From: Diaphorobacter sp. HDW4B
Lineage (GTDB): Bacteria; Pseudomonadota; Gammaproteobacteria; Burkholderiales; Burkholderiaceae_C
Length of the DNA stretch: 64,000 nucleotides
Reading direction: 5' to 3'
Assembly (NCBI RefSeq): GCF_011305535.1
Contig: NZ_CP049905.1
Coordinates: forward strand, 2,635,501 to 2,699,500
Both the position numbers and the translations under genes were made by a program. Shown here in pieces: positions 16,473 to 23,920 of this stretch. Under the pieces are notes generated by a model. The model searched no databases, was not told the DNA's origin, and worked only from the letters and a program-made list of their open reading frames with translations. Numbering within the stretch: the first letter of the stretch is position 1; every line of letters starts with the position of its first letter.

Positions 16473-19307
16473 TCAGGCTGGCAGTTCACCCAGCTCCGGC
16501 ACCCCGCGCCGCTTGGCCACCGCAATCGGTGGTGCCCAGCGGCTGCCCTTGGGTTTCTTGTTGGTGACGAGCGTGATCTCTGCGGGTTCGAACACTTCGA
16601 GGTTGTGCGTGATCGGCGTGGTGAGCACATATTGCGCGCGTGTGGAACGCAAAAAGTGGCCGACGAGCTGGATGTTGCGCACGTCGAGGTGAGCAAAAGG
16701 TTCGTCGATGAACACGAAGCCACCCGAGCCGCTTTCTTCGTCCTTGAGCAGGCCGACCAGCAGGATCAGCGACTTGATCACCTGTTGGCCGCCCGATGCT
16801 TCGCCGTCGTTCAGGCCGATCGTGCCCTTGCCGTCAAACGCGAAGTTCACCTTGAGGCCTGCCTGGGAAAGCACGATGTCGTCGTTTTCGAGCAGCGGCA
16901 GGTCGGCCGCCACTTCGACGCCCGCAAGGCTTCCCAGCTCCTGGATGTTCTTGCGGTAGCGGCGAACGGTGCTGCGCAGCACTTCGATGTAGCTCTCTCG
17001 TGCGTTGAGCACAGCCGTTCCGGCCTGAATGTTCTTGACCTTGTGATCGTCGAGGCTGGTCGATTGCTCGCGCACCGTCACATCCATGCGGCGGTGGCGT
17101 TCTTCGACCGTGTCGTCGGTTTCCCAGGAGCTTTGTTCGAGTTCCTGTTCGACGGAATGCAGGCGCAGCTTGGCCTGCACTTCGTTGATGTATTCGTCGA
17201 CCAACGTGTCGATCTTGGCGGGTGCAATCCAGCGCGCGGGGAACTGCGAGCGCTGCGACTGGCTGCGTGCCACGTTGCCTAGTTGCTGCTTGCGGCGCGA
17301 GGTCCAGTCCTGCGCTGCGCGTTCGGATTCGCCGCGTGCGCGCTGCAGATCTCGTTCGACGCGTTTGTGTTCTTCGACAAACGCGCGATGGCGATCGTGC
17401 GCGCGCGTGGTGTCGGTTTCGAGCTGCTGCCAGCGCGATGCGGCGGCCACGCGTGCTTGTTTGGCGGCGGGAAGTGCGGCGCGGGCCTCGGCGAGTTCGT
17501 CGCTGCGGCGCGCGAGTTCTTCGGCGGCGCTGTGGCCTTCCAAAGCGCGGCGCGTGTCGGTGATCTGGCGCTTGATCGCCATGACTTCTTCGTGCACGGG
17601 CGCGAGCTGTGCGTCGATGCGCGCGACGTCCTTTTCGGCGGCGGAGCGTCGGGCCTGCACAGCGGCAGCGCCGAACTGGTGTTCGTGCGCATCCACCCAC
17701 ATCGAGCGCGCACCGCGCCCATCGTGCATGTAGGCCTGCGGCGTGATCCATGTGCCGCCCAGGCGCTTGCCTTCGCTGGGGTTGGCCACGCAGCGCAGTT
17801 GCTGCAACTGCTGCGCCAGCCAGCGCGGCACGGGCGCGGTGAACTTCACATGTTCGAGCAGCGTGCCCGCATCGCCTTTGCCTGCGGCCGAGCCGGGCTC
17901 GACGATGTAGTGGCGATAGCGCTCGCGCTCGCCGAGTTCGTAGGCTTCGGCAAGATCCTTTTCTTTGTCGAGCAGCACCACCCAGCGGTGGCCGCGCAGC
18001 ACGCCTTCGATGGCGTGACGCCATTTTTCGTCGAGTACTTCGACGACCTCGGCCACCAGTTGATGCGCGATGCCCGCGCCGTTCAACGCGCGGCGGAATT
18101 TCAGCACCTCGGGGGGCATCGGCGGCAGGGTCTGGCCTTCCAGAGCGTTCAAGGCTTCCTGCGCGGCCTTGCGGCGTTGCTGCAGCGACGAGCGCTGTTC
18201 CAGCAGATCGGCTTCCTTGGCCTGCAACTCTGTGAGGTGCGCCTGCAGCTCGTCGGCATTGCTGCCCTTGTCCACCAGCGCGAGCAGCTCCTGCTCGCGT
18301 TGCGTGATTTTTTCGAGCGGCGCTTCATGGCGCTGCGCAGTGTCGAAGGCCGCGCGCGCCTGATCACGCTCCACGCGCAGTTGCTCGGCCTTTTGTTCGG
18401 ACGCGGCGCTTTCTTCGAGCAGGCTCAGCAGGCGCTTGTTCTGCACGGCGATGTCGGCCAGCGCGTTGCGGTGCTGCGCCTTGTGCCTGCGCAGTTCGCG
18501 CGATTGCTTGGTCAGCGTTTCGCGCTCGCTCCACCAGGCAAGCACCGGCACGACCTCGGTCGCCAGTCGTTCGCGTTCGGCCAGACGCATGCGCCAGGTC
18601 TTGTAGTTGTTCACGCGGTTGGCCAGCTCGGTGAGCTGGGCGCGGCTGTGGTCGAGCTCATGCTCGGCCTGCGCCATTTCGCGTGCGAGTTCCTGTTGAT
18701 GACCGCGCGCTTTTTCATACGCGTCCAGCACCTCCTGATCGCCGAACACATCGAACACGAGGCGCAGCAATTCACGCGGGCTGAACTCGCAGAGCCGGTC
18801 GGTCTGCCCCTGTTCGAGCGAGAGCACGCGCGCAATCGCGGGCGACAGTCCTGCGCCAGAGAGCACACGTCCCCAGTTTTCCACGCCCATGAAGCCGAGG
18901 TCCTTCTCGGGCATCTCACGCAGTTGTTCGATGCTCACGTCGCCTTCGACGAGGCAGTAGCGGCGCTGCCAGTCACCGCCGTTCTTGTCGATGCGGCAGA
19001 CCAGCGTGACCTGATCGCTGTAGATCAACCGGCGTGCGAATGGGCGGCTCGATGTCTGGCGGCTTTGCGCGCGGTTGTCCACCACGGCGCGCAGCCAGGC
19101 GGTCTGCGCGCCCGCGTGGCGTGCGTAGGTCTTGTAGTCGCGCGGGGACGAGCAGCGCAGACCGAGCAGCGTGCGCATGGCGTCCAGCAGCGTGGTCTTG
19201 CCTGATCCGTTCGGTCCCGCGATGGTGATGATGGAGGCGTCCAGCGGCACCGCCACGCGCTGGCAGTAGTCCCAGTGAACGAGCTCCAGAGTCTGCAGAT
19301 GGAACAT
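16473..19307 (-). CDS. SMC-like ATPase of an MksBEF/Wadjet-type condensin
   Basis: 944-residue SMC protein. The ATPase head is split between the ends: Walker A GPNGSGKTTLLDA near residue 33, a Q-loop-like LEQGQTDRLCEFS near 165, the ABC signature GEASGGQQVIKSL near 820, and Walker B FVFIDEPFAHLD near 860. Long heptad-rich coiled coils (~185-385 and ~550-760) flank a hinge-like globular block (~390-545, EVLDEKWRHAIEGVLRGH). This matches MksB/JetC-type SMC proteins, much shorter than MukB (~1480). It is third in the operon rsmE-F-E-B, starting 6 bases after the E gene. It would entrap or loop DNA with the kleisin. No nuclease subunit gene follows. Confidence 0.85.
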   Translation of the reverse strand: MFHLQTLELVHWDYCQRVAVPLDASIITIAGPNGSGKTTLLDAMRTLLGLRCSSPRDYKTYARHAGAQTAWLRAVVDNRAQSRQTSSRPFARRLIYSDQVTLVCRIDKNGGDWQRRYCLVEGDVSIEQLREMPEKDLGFMGVENWGRVLSGAGLSPAIARVLSLEQGQTDRLCEFSPRELLRLVFDVFGDQEVLDAYEKARGHQQELAREMAQAEHELDHSRAQLTELANRVNNYKTWRMRLAERERLATEVVPVLAWWSERETLTKQSRELRRHKAQHRNALADIAVQNKRLLSLLEESAASEQKAEQLRVERDQARAAFDTAQRHEAPLEKITQREQELLALVDKGSNADELQAHLTELQAKEADLLEQRSSLQQRRKAAQEALNALEGQTLPPMPPEVLKFRRALNGAGIAHQLVAEVVEVLDEKWRHAIEGVLRGHRWVVLLDKEKDLAEAYELGERERYRHYIVEPGSAAGKGDAGTLLEHVKFTAPVPRWLAQQLQQLRCVANPSEGKRLGGTWITPQAYMHDGRGARSMWVDAHEHQFGAAAVQARRSAAEKDVARIDAQLAPVHEEVMAIKRQITDTRRALEGHSAAEELARRSDELAEARAALPAAKQARVAAASRWQQLETDTTRAHDRHRAFVEEHKRVERDLQRARGESERAAQDWTSRRKQQLGNVARSQSQRSQFPARWIAPAKIDTLVDEYINEVQAKLRLHSVEQELEQSSWETDDTVEERHRRMDVTVREQSTSLDDHKVKNIQAGTAVLNARESYIEVLRSTVRRYRKNIQELGSLAGVEVAADLPLLENDDIVLSQAGLKVNFAFDGKGTIGLNDGEASGGQQVIKSLILLVGLLKDEESGSGGFVFIDEPFAHLDVRNIQLVGHFLRSTRAQYVLTTPITHNLEVFEPAEITLVTNKKPKGSRWAPPIAVAKRRGVPELGELPA

Positions 19308-19313
19308 GGCGCG

Positions 19314-20228
19314 TCAGAACTCCCCGGGACTTGGTTTGGTGGCGGCGCGCTCGTCGTCGAGATCGTCGATGGCGGCTTCCATGGTGTCCAGCACATCGGG
19401 CTCGGGCGGCGGCTCGGTCACCGATTGCTCGTAGGACGGGCCGTGGGTGGCGTGCGCAGCAGGAGCGGGCGGTGTGTGCTGAACGACGGTGGTCGCAACT
19501 TGCGGCGCTGCTTCCATCGCAGGTGCTGAAGCTGCTTGTGGCGTTGGCGCGGGTTCGACGACGACGGCGTTCTTCTGCGCAGCTTCCTCGGCTTCCTTCT
19601 GCACTTTTTCGCGTGCAAGCACATTGGCCAGAGCGCCATCCAGAATGCGCGGCGCGAGCACGTCGTAGTCGAGCAGCACATCAAGCAGCGGGCCTTCGCC
19701 GATTTCATCCTGTCGGCGTGTGATGAAGCCGTGGCGTTCCAGCAGCTTGAGATTGCCATCGAGCCGCATCTTTTTGCCAAGCTGCTGACCGTAGTCTTCG
19801 AGCAGCGCCTTGTACGAAATCATGGGGCTCACGAGCCGCGCGACGGGCATCGGCTTGGCTCCGGGGAACATGTCGTTCTGGCCGACTTCGGGCTCGTCCA
19901 TGCGGCTGGTCTGGCGCTCGCGTTTGGGCAGCACGATCAGCGCCCACAGCACCACCAGCAGGGCCTGTGCGTCACGCGGCAGGTCGATGTTGTTGTTGGT
20001 GCTCAGACCAGCTTCGCCCAGCACGCTGTTCTGCGCGGCAGGCAGCAGCGCAATGCTGACGTGGTCGGCATAGATGCTGTCCATGAAACGCAGGCCCGAT
20101 TGGGCCAGGCGCTGTTCGATCTGCGCGAACAGTTCGGCGTCCACGAGTGCGCGCTTCACACGCGGGTGGTTGCGCGGCAACCAGCGGCGAGCCAGCAGCT
20201 CGGCAATCAACAATGCGGCGTCATCCAT
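19314..20228 (-). CDS. MksE/JetB-like condensin subunit
   Basis: 304-residue acidic protein between the kleisin and SMC genes. Residues ~1-190 look like tandem winged-helix KITE domains (LLIAELLARRWLPRNHPRVK, MDSIYADHVSIALLP, DAQALLVVLWALIVLPKRE, KLLERHGFI). From ~225 on it is Pro/Ala/Glu-rich and disordered. Position and size fit the E subunit that binds the kleisin. It overlaps the kleisin gene by 8 bases. The identification rests mainly on gene order and fold pattern, since E subunits diverge strongly. Confidence 0.72.
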   Translation of the reverse strand: MDDAALLIAELLARRWLPRNHPRVKRALVDAELFAQIEQRLAQSGLRFMDSIYADHVSIALLPAAQNSVLGEAGLSTNNNIDLPRDAQALLVVLWALIVLPKRERQTSRMDEPEVGQNDMFPGAKPMPVARLVSPMISYKALLEDYGQQLGKKMRLDGNLKLLERHGFITRRQDEIGEGPLLDVLLDYDVLAPRILDGALANVLAREKVQKEAEEAAQKNAVVVEPAPTPQAASAPAMEAAPQVATTVVQHTPPAPAAHATHGPSYEQSVTEPPPEPDVLDTMEAAIDDLDDERAATKPSPGEF

Positions 20229-21705
20229 GGCGTTGTTTCTTCTTCGTTTCCTTGATCGCGGGCTTGTCGTCCGGCGCTCTTTCAATGCTTGCTTCTGTGC
20301 TTGCTTCGGTGATGTCGACCAGCGCGCTGGCGGGCACCAGCGTGCCTTGGCTCAACAGTTCCACCTGCGGGTGCTTGATGCGCCTTTGCGTGGCAAGCCA
20401 TTGCACTCGCCACGGCTGACGCGCGAATTCGCCGGTCGCGCCGGGCAGCACCTCGGCCTGCGGGTCGCCGAGCAGCGGCATGAGCTGCGCGCGGTAGGCA
20501 ATCTGCGCATAGCGCGCATCGGCCGGGTTGCTGCCGAGCAGCGCATCGACCACCGTGCGTGCGCTGTCGGCACCTTCGACGTTCCAGGCAGCGAGCAGCA
20601 TGTTGAGGTCTTCCAATTCCTTGGGCAGCGCCACGGCCTTGAGCGAGCCTTCGGGCGCTTCCTGCGAATCGGGCAGCGCTTCTTCCTGCAGCGGAGCAGG
20701 GCGGTCGCGCTCGAATTCGGCTTCGGTCACGTCCAGCAGTTCGTGCTGCGCCAGCGTGGCGAGCGACGTGGTCATGCCGATGGCCCCGTCCATCAATGCG
20801 TGCAGGTCGGGCGCGGATTGCAGCCAGCGCTTCACGTCGGTGCTGGTGATGCCGGTGGTGCCCAGCGTTACGCGCTGGCGGTCCATCTGCTGAAGTGCGC
20901 GGTTGAACTGACTCGCCATCGCGAGCAGCCGCGACTGCGCCTGCCCCATGCCGCGCGCGGCGCGTTCCAGCGCAATGTGACCGTGCGCGTTGGAGATGAT
21001 GGCAGTGATGGCTTCGGAGGCCCGGTCGATCAACGTGGTCGCGCGGTCGTAGCGCTTGCGTGCTTCGCGCAGGCGGAATTCCGAGCCGCTGGCAATCGCA
21101 TCGGCAAACTCGCCATGCAGACGCGCAAGCTGCGCGTGCAGCAGTTTGACCTGACCCGCATCGACCGAGCCAAGCTGGTTGGCACCCACCACCTGGCCGA
21201 GCAGGGCGGCGAGTTCGGCGCTGTCGTCGTCATCATCGTTGCCGCCCGTCGTTGCGGCCTCGTTCGCCAGCGGCGCGAGCATCGCGGCCACGCGCTGGGC
21301 GACGGACGGCAAGGAGTAGCTGCGCTGGCTTTCGTCCCAGACCAGCAGACCCACGTCGCGAAAACGCTTGAGCACGGTTTCCAGCGCCTCGGGGCGCAGC
21401 GCGTGGAACAGCTCGTCGATGTGCTCGCGCGGCAGTTGCGCGTTGCCCTGCGCGGCCAGTTGCAGAAACACCCAGACGCGCAATTGCACCAGTGCCGCAT
21501 TGCCGTGAAACAGGCCGCTCAATGCATGGGTGAGCTGGGGCTGGCGGGTGAGATTCCACAGCAGCGGCGAGTCGGCAGCAGCGTCGGCGTCGCGGAAAAA
21601 ATCGGCCATCACGCCGACGTTGCTGCCCGCAACAAGGTTTTCTCCCGGAATGTCGGAAGCCGCCTCCGCTACGGCAGCGGAGGAGAAATCGAAATCACTG
21701 CGCAT
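20221..21705 (-). CDS. MksF/JetA-like kleisin subunit
   Basis: 494-residue protein, first of the three condensin genes. The N-terminal ~150 residues have winged-helix character (FRDADAAADSPLLWNLTR, REHIDELFHALRPEALETVL, FRDVGLLVWDESQRSYSLP). A central helical bundle follows (RYDRATTLIDRASEAITAI and AARGMGQAQSRLLAMASQFN). The C-terminal part is a smaller domain with a basic tail. Size and order fit MksF/JetA, the kleisin bridging the SMC heads. Its ATG overlaps the rsmE stop by one base, so it is probably translated from the rsmE transcript. Confidence 0.72.
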   Translation of the reverse strand: MRSDFDFSSAAVAEAASDIPGENLVAGSNVGVMADFFRDADAAADSPLLWNLTRQPQLTHALSGLFHGNAALVQLRVWVFLQLAAQGNAQLPREHIDELFHALRPEALETVLKRFRDVGLLVWDESQRSYSLPSVAQRVAAMLAPLANEAATTGGNDDDDDSAELAALLGQVVGANQLGSVDAGQVKLLHAQLARLHGEFADAIASGSEFRLREARKRYDRATTLIDRASEAITAIISNAHGHIALERAARGMGQAQSRLLAMASQFNRALQQMDRQRVTLGTTGITSTDVKRWLQSAPDLHALMDGAIGMTTSLATLAQHELLDVTEAEFERDRPAPLQEEALPDSQEAPEGSLKAVALPKELEDLNMLLAAWNVEGADSARTVVDALLGSNPADARYAQIAYRAQLMPLLGDPQAEVLPGATGEFARQPWRVQWLATQRRIKHPQVELLSQGTLVPASALVDITEASTEASIERAPDDKPAIKETKKKQRHG

Positions 21706-22436
21706 CAGGAGAAAACCAGTTGGGAGAGCGATGCGACGGCAGCGGTTTCGGCGCGGAGCACGCGGTTGCCGAGGCTGGCGGGCGCAAAACCGGCGTCAAT
21801 GGCGGCGTCTTCTTCCTCCTGCGTCAGCCCGCCTTCGGGGCCGTGCAGAATCCAGACGTCCTTGGCACCAGCAGCCAGCTCGCGCAGTGGGCGATTGCCT
21901 TCGCGCAGCGACAGCACCACGCGCACGGCACCAGGTGCCAGCGCCTCGGCGGGCTGTTTCTTGGCCAGCCATTCGGCGAGCGACGCGGGGCTGTGGATAT
22001 CGGGCACGCGGTTGCGGCCGCATTGTTCGCAGGCGGAAATCGCAATCGCTTGCCAGCGCTCCTTGCGCTTGTCGGCGCGCTCGCCCGATAGCTTGATGAC
22101 GCTGCGTGCCGCCGCCAGGGGCTGAACGCTCGCCGCGCCCAGTTCGGTGGCTTTTTCGACCAGCCAATCCATGCGCTCGTTGGCGGGCATGCCGCTGATC
22201 AGGTGGACGGCGACTGGCGCTTCGCGCTCGGTGGGGAGGTGCGAATCGACATGCACGTCCACGTCGCTGCGGCCCATGCGGGTGACGGTGGCGGTGTATT
22301 CGCCGCCGCGCCCGTCGAACAGGGTGATTTCATTTCCTGGTTGCAGGCGCAGGACCTGGACGTGGCGGGCCGCAGTAGGAGGCAAGGTGACATCCACACC
22401 AATCGTCAGCGGCAATGAACAATGGAAACGCGGCAT
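21705..22436 (-). CDS. rsmE: 16S rRNA (uracil1498-N3)-methyltransferase
   Basis: 243-residue SPOUT-class methyltransferase modifying U1498 of 16S rRNA. An N-terminal PUA-like domain (RHVQVLRLQPGNEITLFDG) precedes the knotted SPOUT domain with ERMDWLVEKATELGA, AAARSVIKL, AISACEQCGRN, LHGPEGGLTQEE and LGNRVLRAETA. It leads the transcript that continues into the condensin genes through a one-base TGATG overlap. The region upstream carries a palindromic element. Confidence 0.93.
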   Translation of the reverse strand: MPRFHCSLPLTIGVDVTLPPTAARHVQVLRLQPGNEITLFDGRGGEYTATVTRMGRSDVDVHVDSHLPTEREAPVAVHLISGMPANERMDWLVEKATELGAASVQPLAAARSVIKLSGERADKRKERWQAIAISACEQCGRNRVPDIHSPASLAEWLAKKQPAEALAPGAVRVVLSLREGNRPLRELAAGAKDVWILHGPEGGLTQEEEDAAIDAGFAPASLGNRVLRAETAAVASLSQLVFS

Positions 22437-22506
22437 TTCTTTCTGGGCTTTTTCTTTGGGTTTCAGCGCTTTGACGGATTGGGGCTGGTCTTGGCTTTGG
22501 CAGTCT

Positions 22507-22617
22507 TCGTTTTGGGGTGACGAGACAGGCCCTCATGCGTCGTTGTCGAAGCCTTGCCGTACAGGAGTACTGTCTGCGGCTTCACGCCTAGCCTGAGGGC
22601 CTGTCTCGTCATTGTGG
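22507..22617 (-). repeat. Palindromic element, copy A
   Basis: First of three copies, in reverse orientation to the other two. The perfect 18-bp outer arms are at 22518-22535 and 22594-22611. Inside, GAAGCC pairs with GGCTTC, and two GTAC boxes pair around a 4-base loop. The conserved outer flanks CCACAAT and CCCCAAAACGA mark the ends. It lies between the 3' end of amgK and the start of rsmE, both on minus. See copies B and C for the covariation. Confidence 0.85.
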
Positions 22618-22704
22618 TTTGGGGTTCAAGCGCCCTGCGCGCTGCGGGGCTTGCTGTTTGAAGTCCAAGACCACGGTTCCATTTTTTATTTTCTGCTTTC
22701 TGGG

Positions 22705-23820
22705 TTACATCCGCCCGTAGGCGAAGCCGACGACTGGTTGTGTGCCTTCTATTTCATCGATCAGTCGCAAAAGTGGCTTCAACTCGCGGTAACGCGCGGC
22801 AGTCTGGCGGATGTAGGCGATAAATCGAGGGGCGTCGGCCAGGTATTTGGGCTTGCCATCGCGCAGGGTGAGGCGGGCAAAAATGCCTGCGACCTTGAGG
22901 TGGCGTTGCAGGGCCATCCAGTCGACCGCGCGGTAGAAGTCGCCGAAGTCGGCACCCCAGCCGCTCGCGCTGTTGGCTCCGAGAATGCCCGCTTGGCGTG
23001 CCTTTTCCCAGTAACGGACGGTAATGTCGATGACGAAATCTTCTTCCCAGCTGATGAAGGCGTCGCGCAGCAGGCTGGCGATGTCGTAGGTCACGGGGCC
23101 GTAGACGGCGTCCTGGAAGTCCAGCACGGCGAGTTGCTTGTCTGCGGTGACCATCAGGTTGCGGGTCATGTAGTCGCGGTGGACAAACACCTGTGGGGCT
23201 TCCAGATTGGTGGCAATGATGGTGTCGAAGGTCTTCTGCATCATGGCCTGCTGCTTTTCGTTGAGCTCGACCTTGCGGTGCTGGCCCAGATACCAGTCGG
23301 GGAACAGCTGCAGTTCGCGGCGCAGCAGGGCGTCGTTGTACTCGGGCAGCACGCCGGGGCGCGAGGCCTTCTGCCAGTCGATCAGGGTGTCCACCGCCTG
23401 CAGGTACCAGGCGTGGGCGGGCGTGGGCTGTTCGGGGTTGAGCAGGCCGATCAGCGTCTGGTCGCCGAAGTCGGTGATCAGCATGAAGCCGTGGGGCTCG
23501 TCCCAGGAAAGCGCCTGGGGCGACAGCACTTGGGCTTCCTGCAACAGTTTTTGAACATGAACGAATGGACGGCAGTCTTCCTTGTCGGGAGGAGCGTCCA
23601 TAATGATGTAACTTGCGCCGCTGGCGCTTTGCACACGCAGATAGCGGCGAAAGCTCGCGTCCGCGGAGGCGGTGCTCACCGTATCGACGAGCAGGCCGTG
23701 TGCGGGAGCCAGCGCTGCCAGCCATTGGTTGAACAGCTTCTCACGTGCCGGATCGGACCAGGAAACTGCTTTGGAAAGGGCTTCTGTGCCCGCCTGAGTG
23801 GGGTGGTTGGGTTGGCTCAT
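22705..23820 (-). CDS. amgK: N-acetylmuramate/N-acetylglucosamine 1-kinase (aminoglycoside phosphotransferase fold)
   Basis: 371-residue kinase of the APH fold. Seen: SADASFRRYLRV (nucleotide loop region), YIIMDAPPDKED with the ATP-binding region, VFVHRDYMTRNLMV (catalytic HxDxxxxN) and VLDFQDAVYGPVTYD (Mg-binding DxD-like). The divergent position next to lptD is the same as for Pseudomonas amgK, which phosphorylates MurNAc in the cell-wall recycling bypass. The partner murU (a nucleotidyltransferase) normally follows; here the palindromic element and rsmE follow. The function is therefore likely but murU must be elsewhere. Confidence 0.82.
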   Translation of the reverse strand: MSQPNHPTQAGTEALSKAVSWSDPAREKLFNQWLAALAPAHGLLVDTVSTASADASFRRYLRVQSASGASYIIMDAPPDKEDCRPFVHVQKLLQEAQVLSPQALSWDEPHGFMLITDFGDQTLIGLLNPEQPTPAHAWYLQAVDTLIDWQKASRPGVLPEYNDALLRRELQLFPDWYLGQHRKVELNEKQQAMMQKTFDTIIATNLEAPQVFVHRDYMTRNLMVTADKQLAVLDFQDAVYGPVTYDIASLLRDAFISWEEDFVIDITVRYWEKARQAGILGANSASGWGADFGDFYRAVDWMALQRHLKVAGIFARLTLRDGKPKYLADAPRFIAYIRQTAARYRELKPLLRLIDEIEGTQPVVGFAYGRM

Positions 23821-23920
23821 GGATAATCCGATTCTACAAACCCGGCCCGCCGGATGCTGATGACCCGGTGCATGCTCCCGCGCGCCGCTGTCCTTCTGAC
23901 ACCTTGGGAACTGACTAGCT

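Noticed and set aside
17283-22125. Long plus-strand frames (640 and 683 codons) opposite the SMC and kleisin genes.
   Set aside because: Composition is that of GC-rich antisense frames (His/Gln/Arg/Ala-rich), while the minus strand carries complete Walker and signature motifs.
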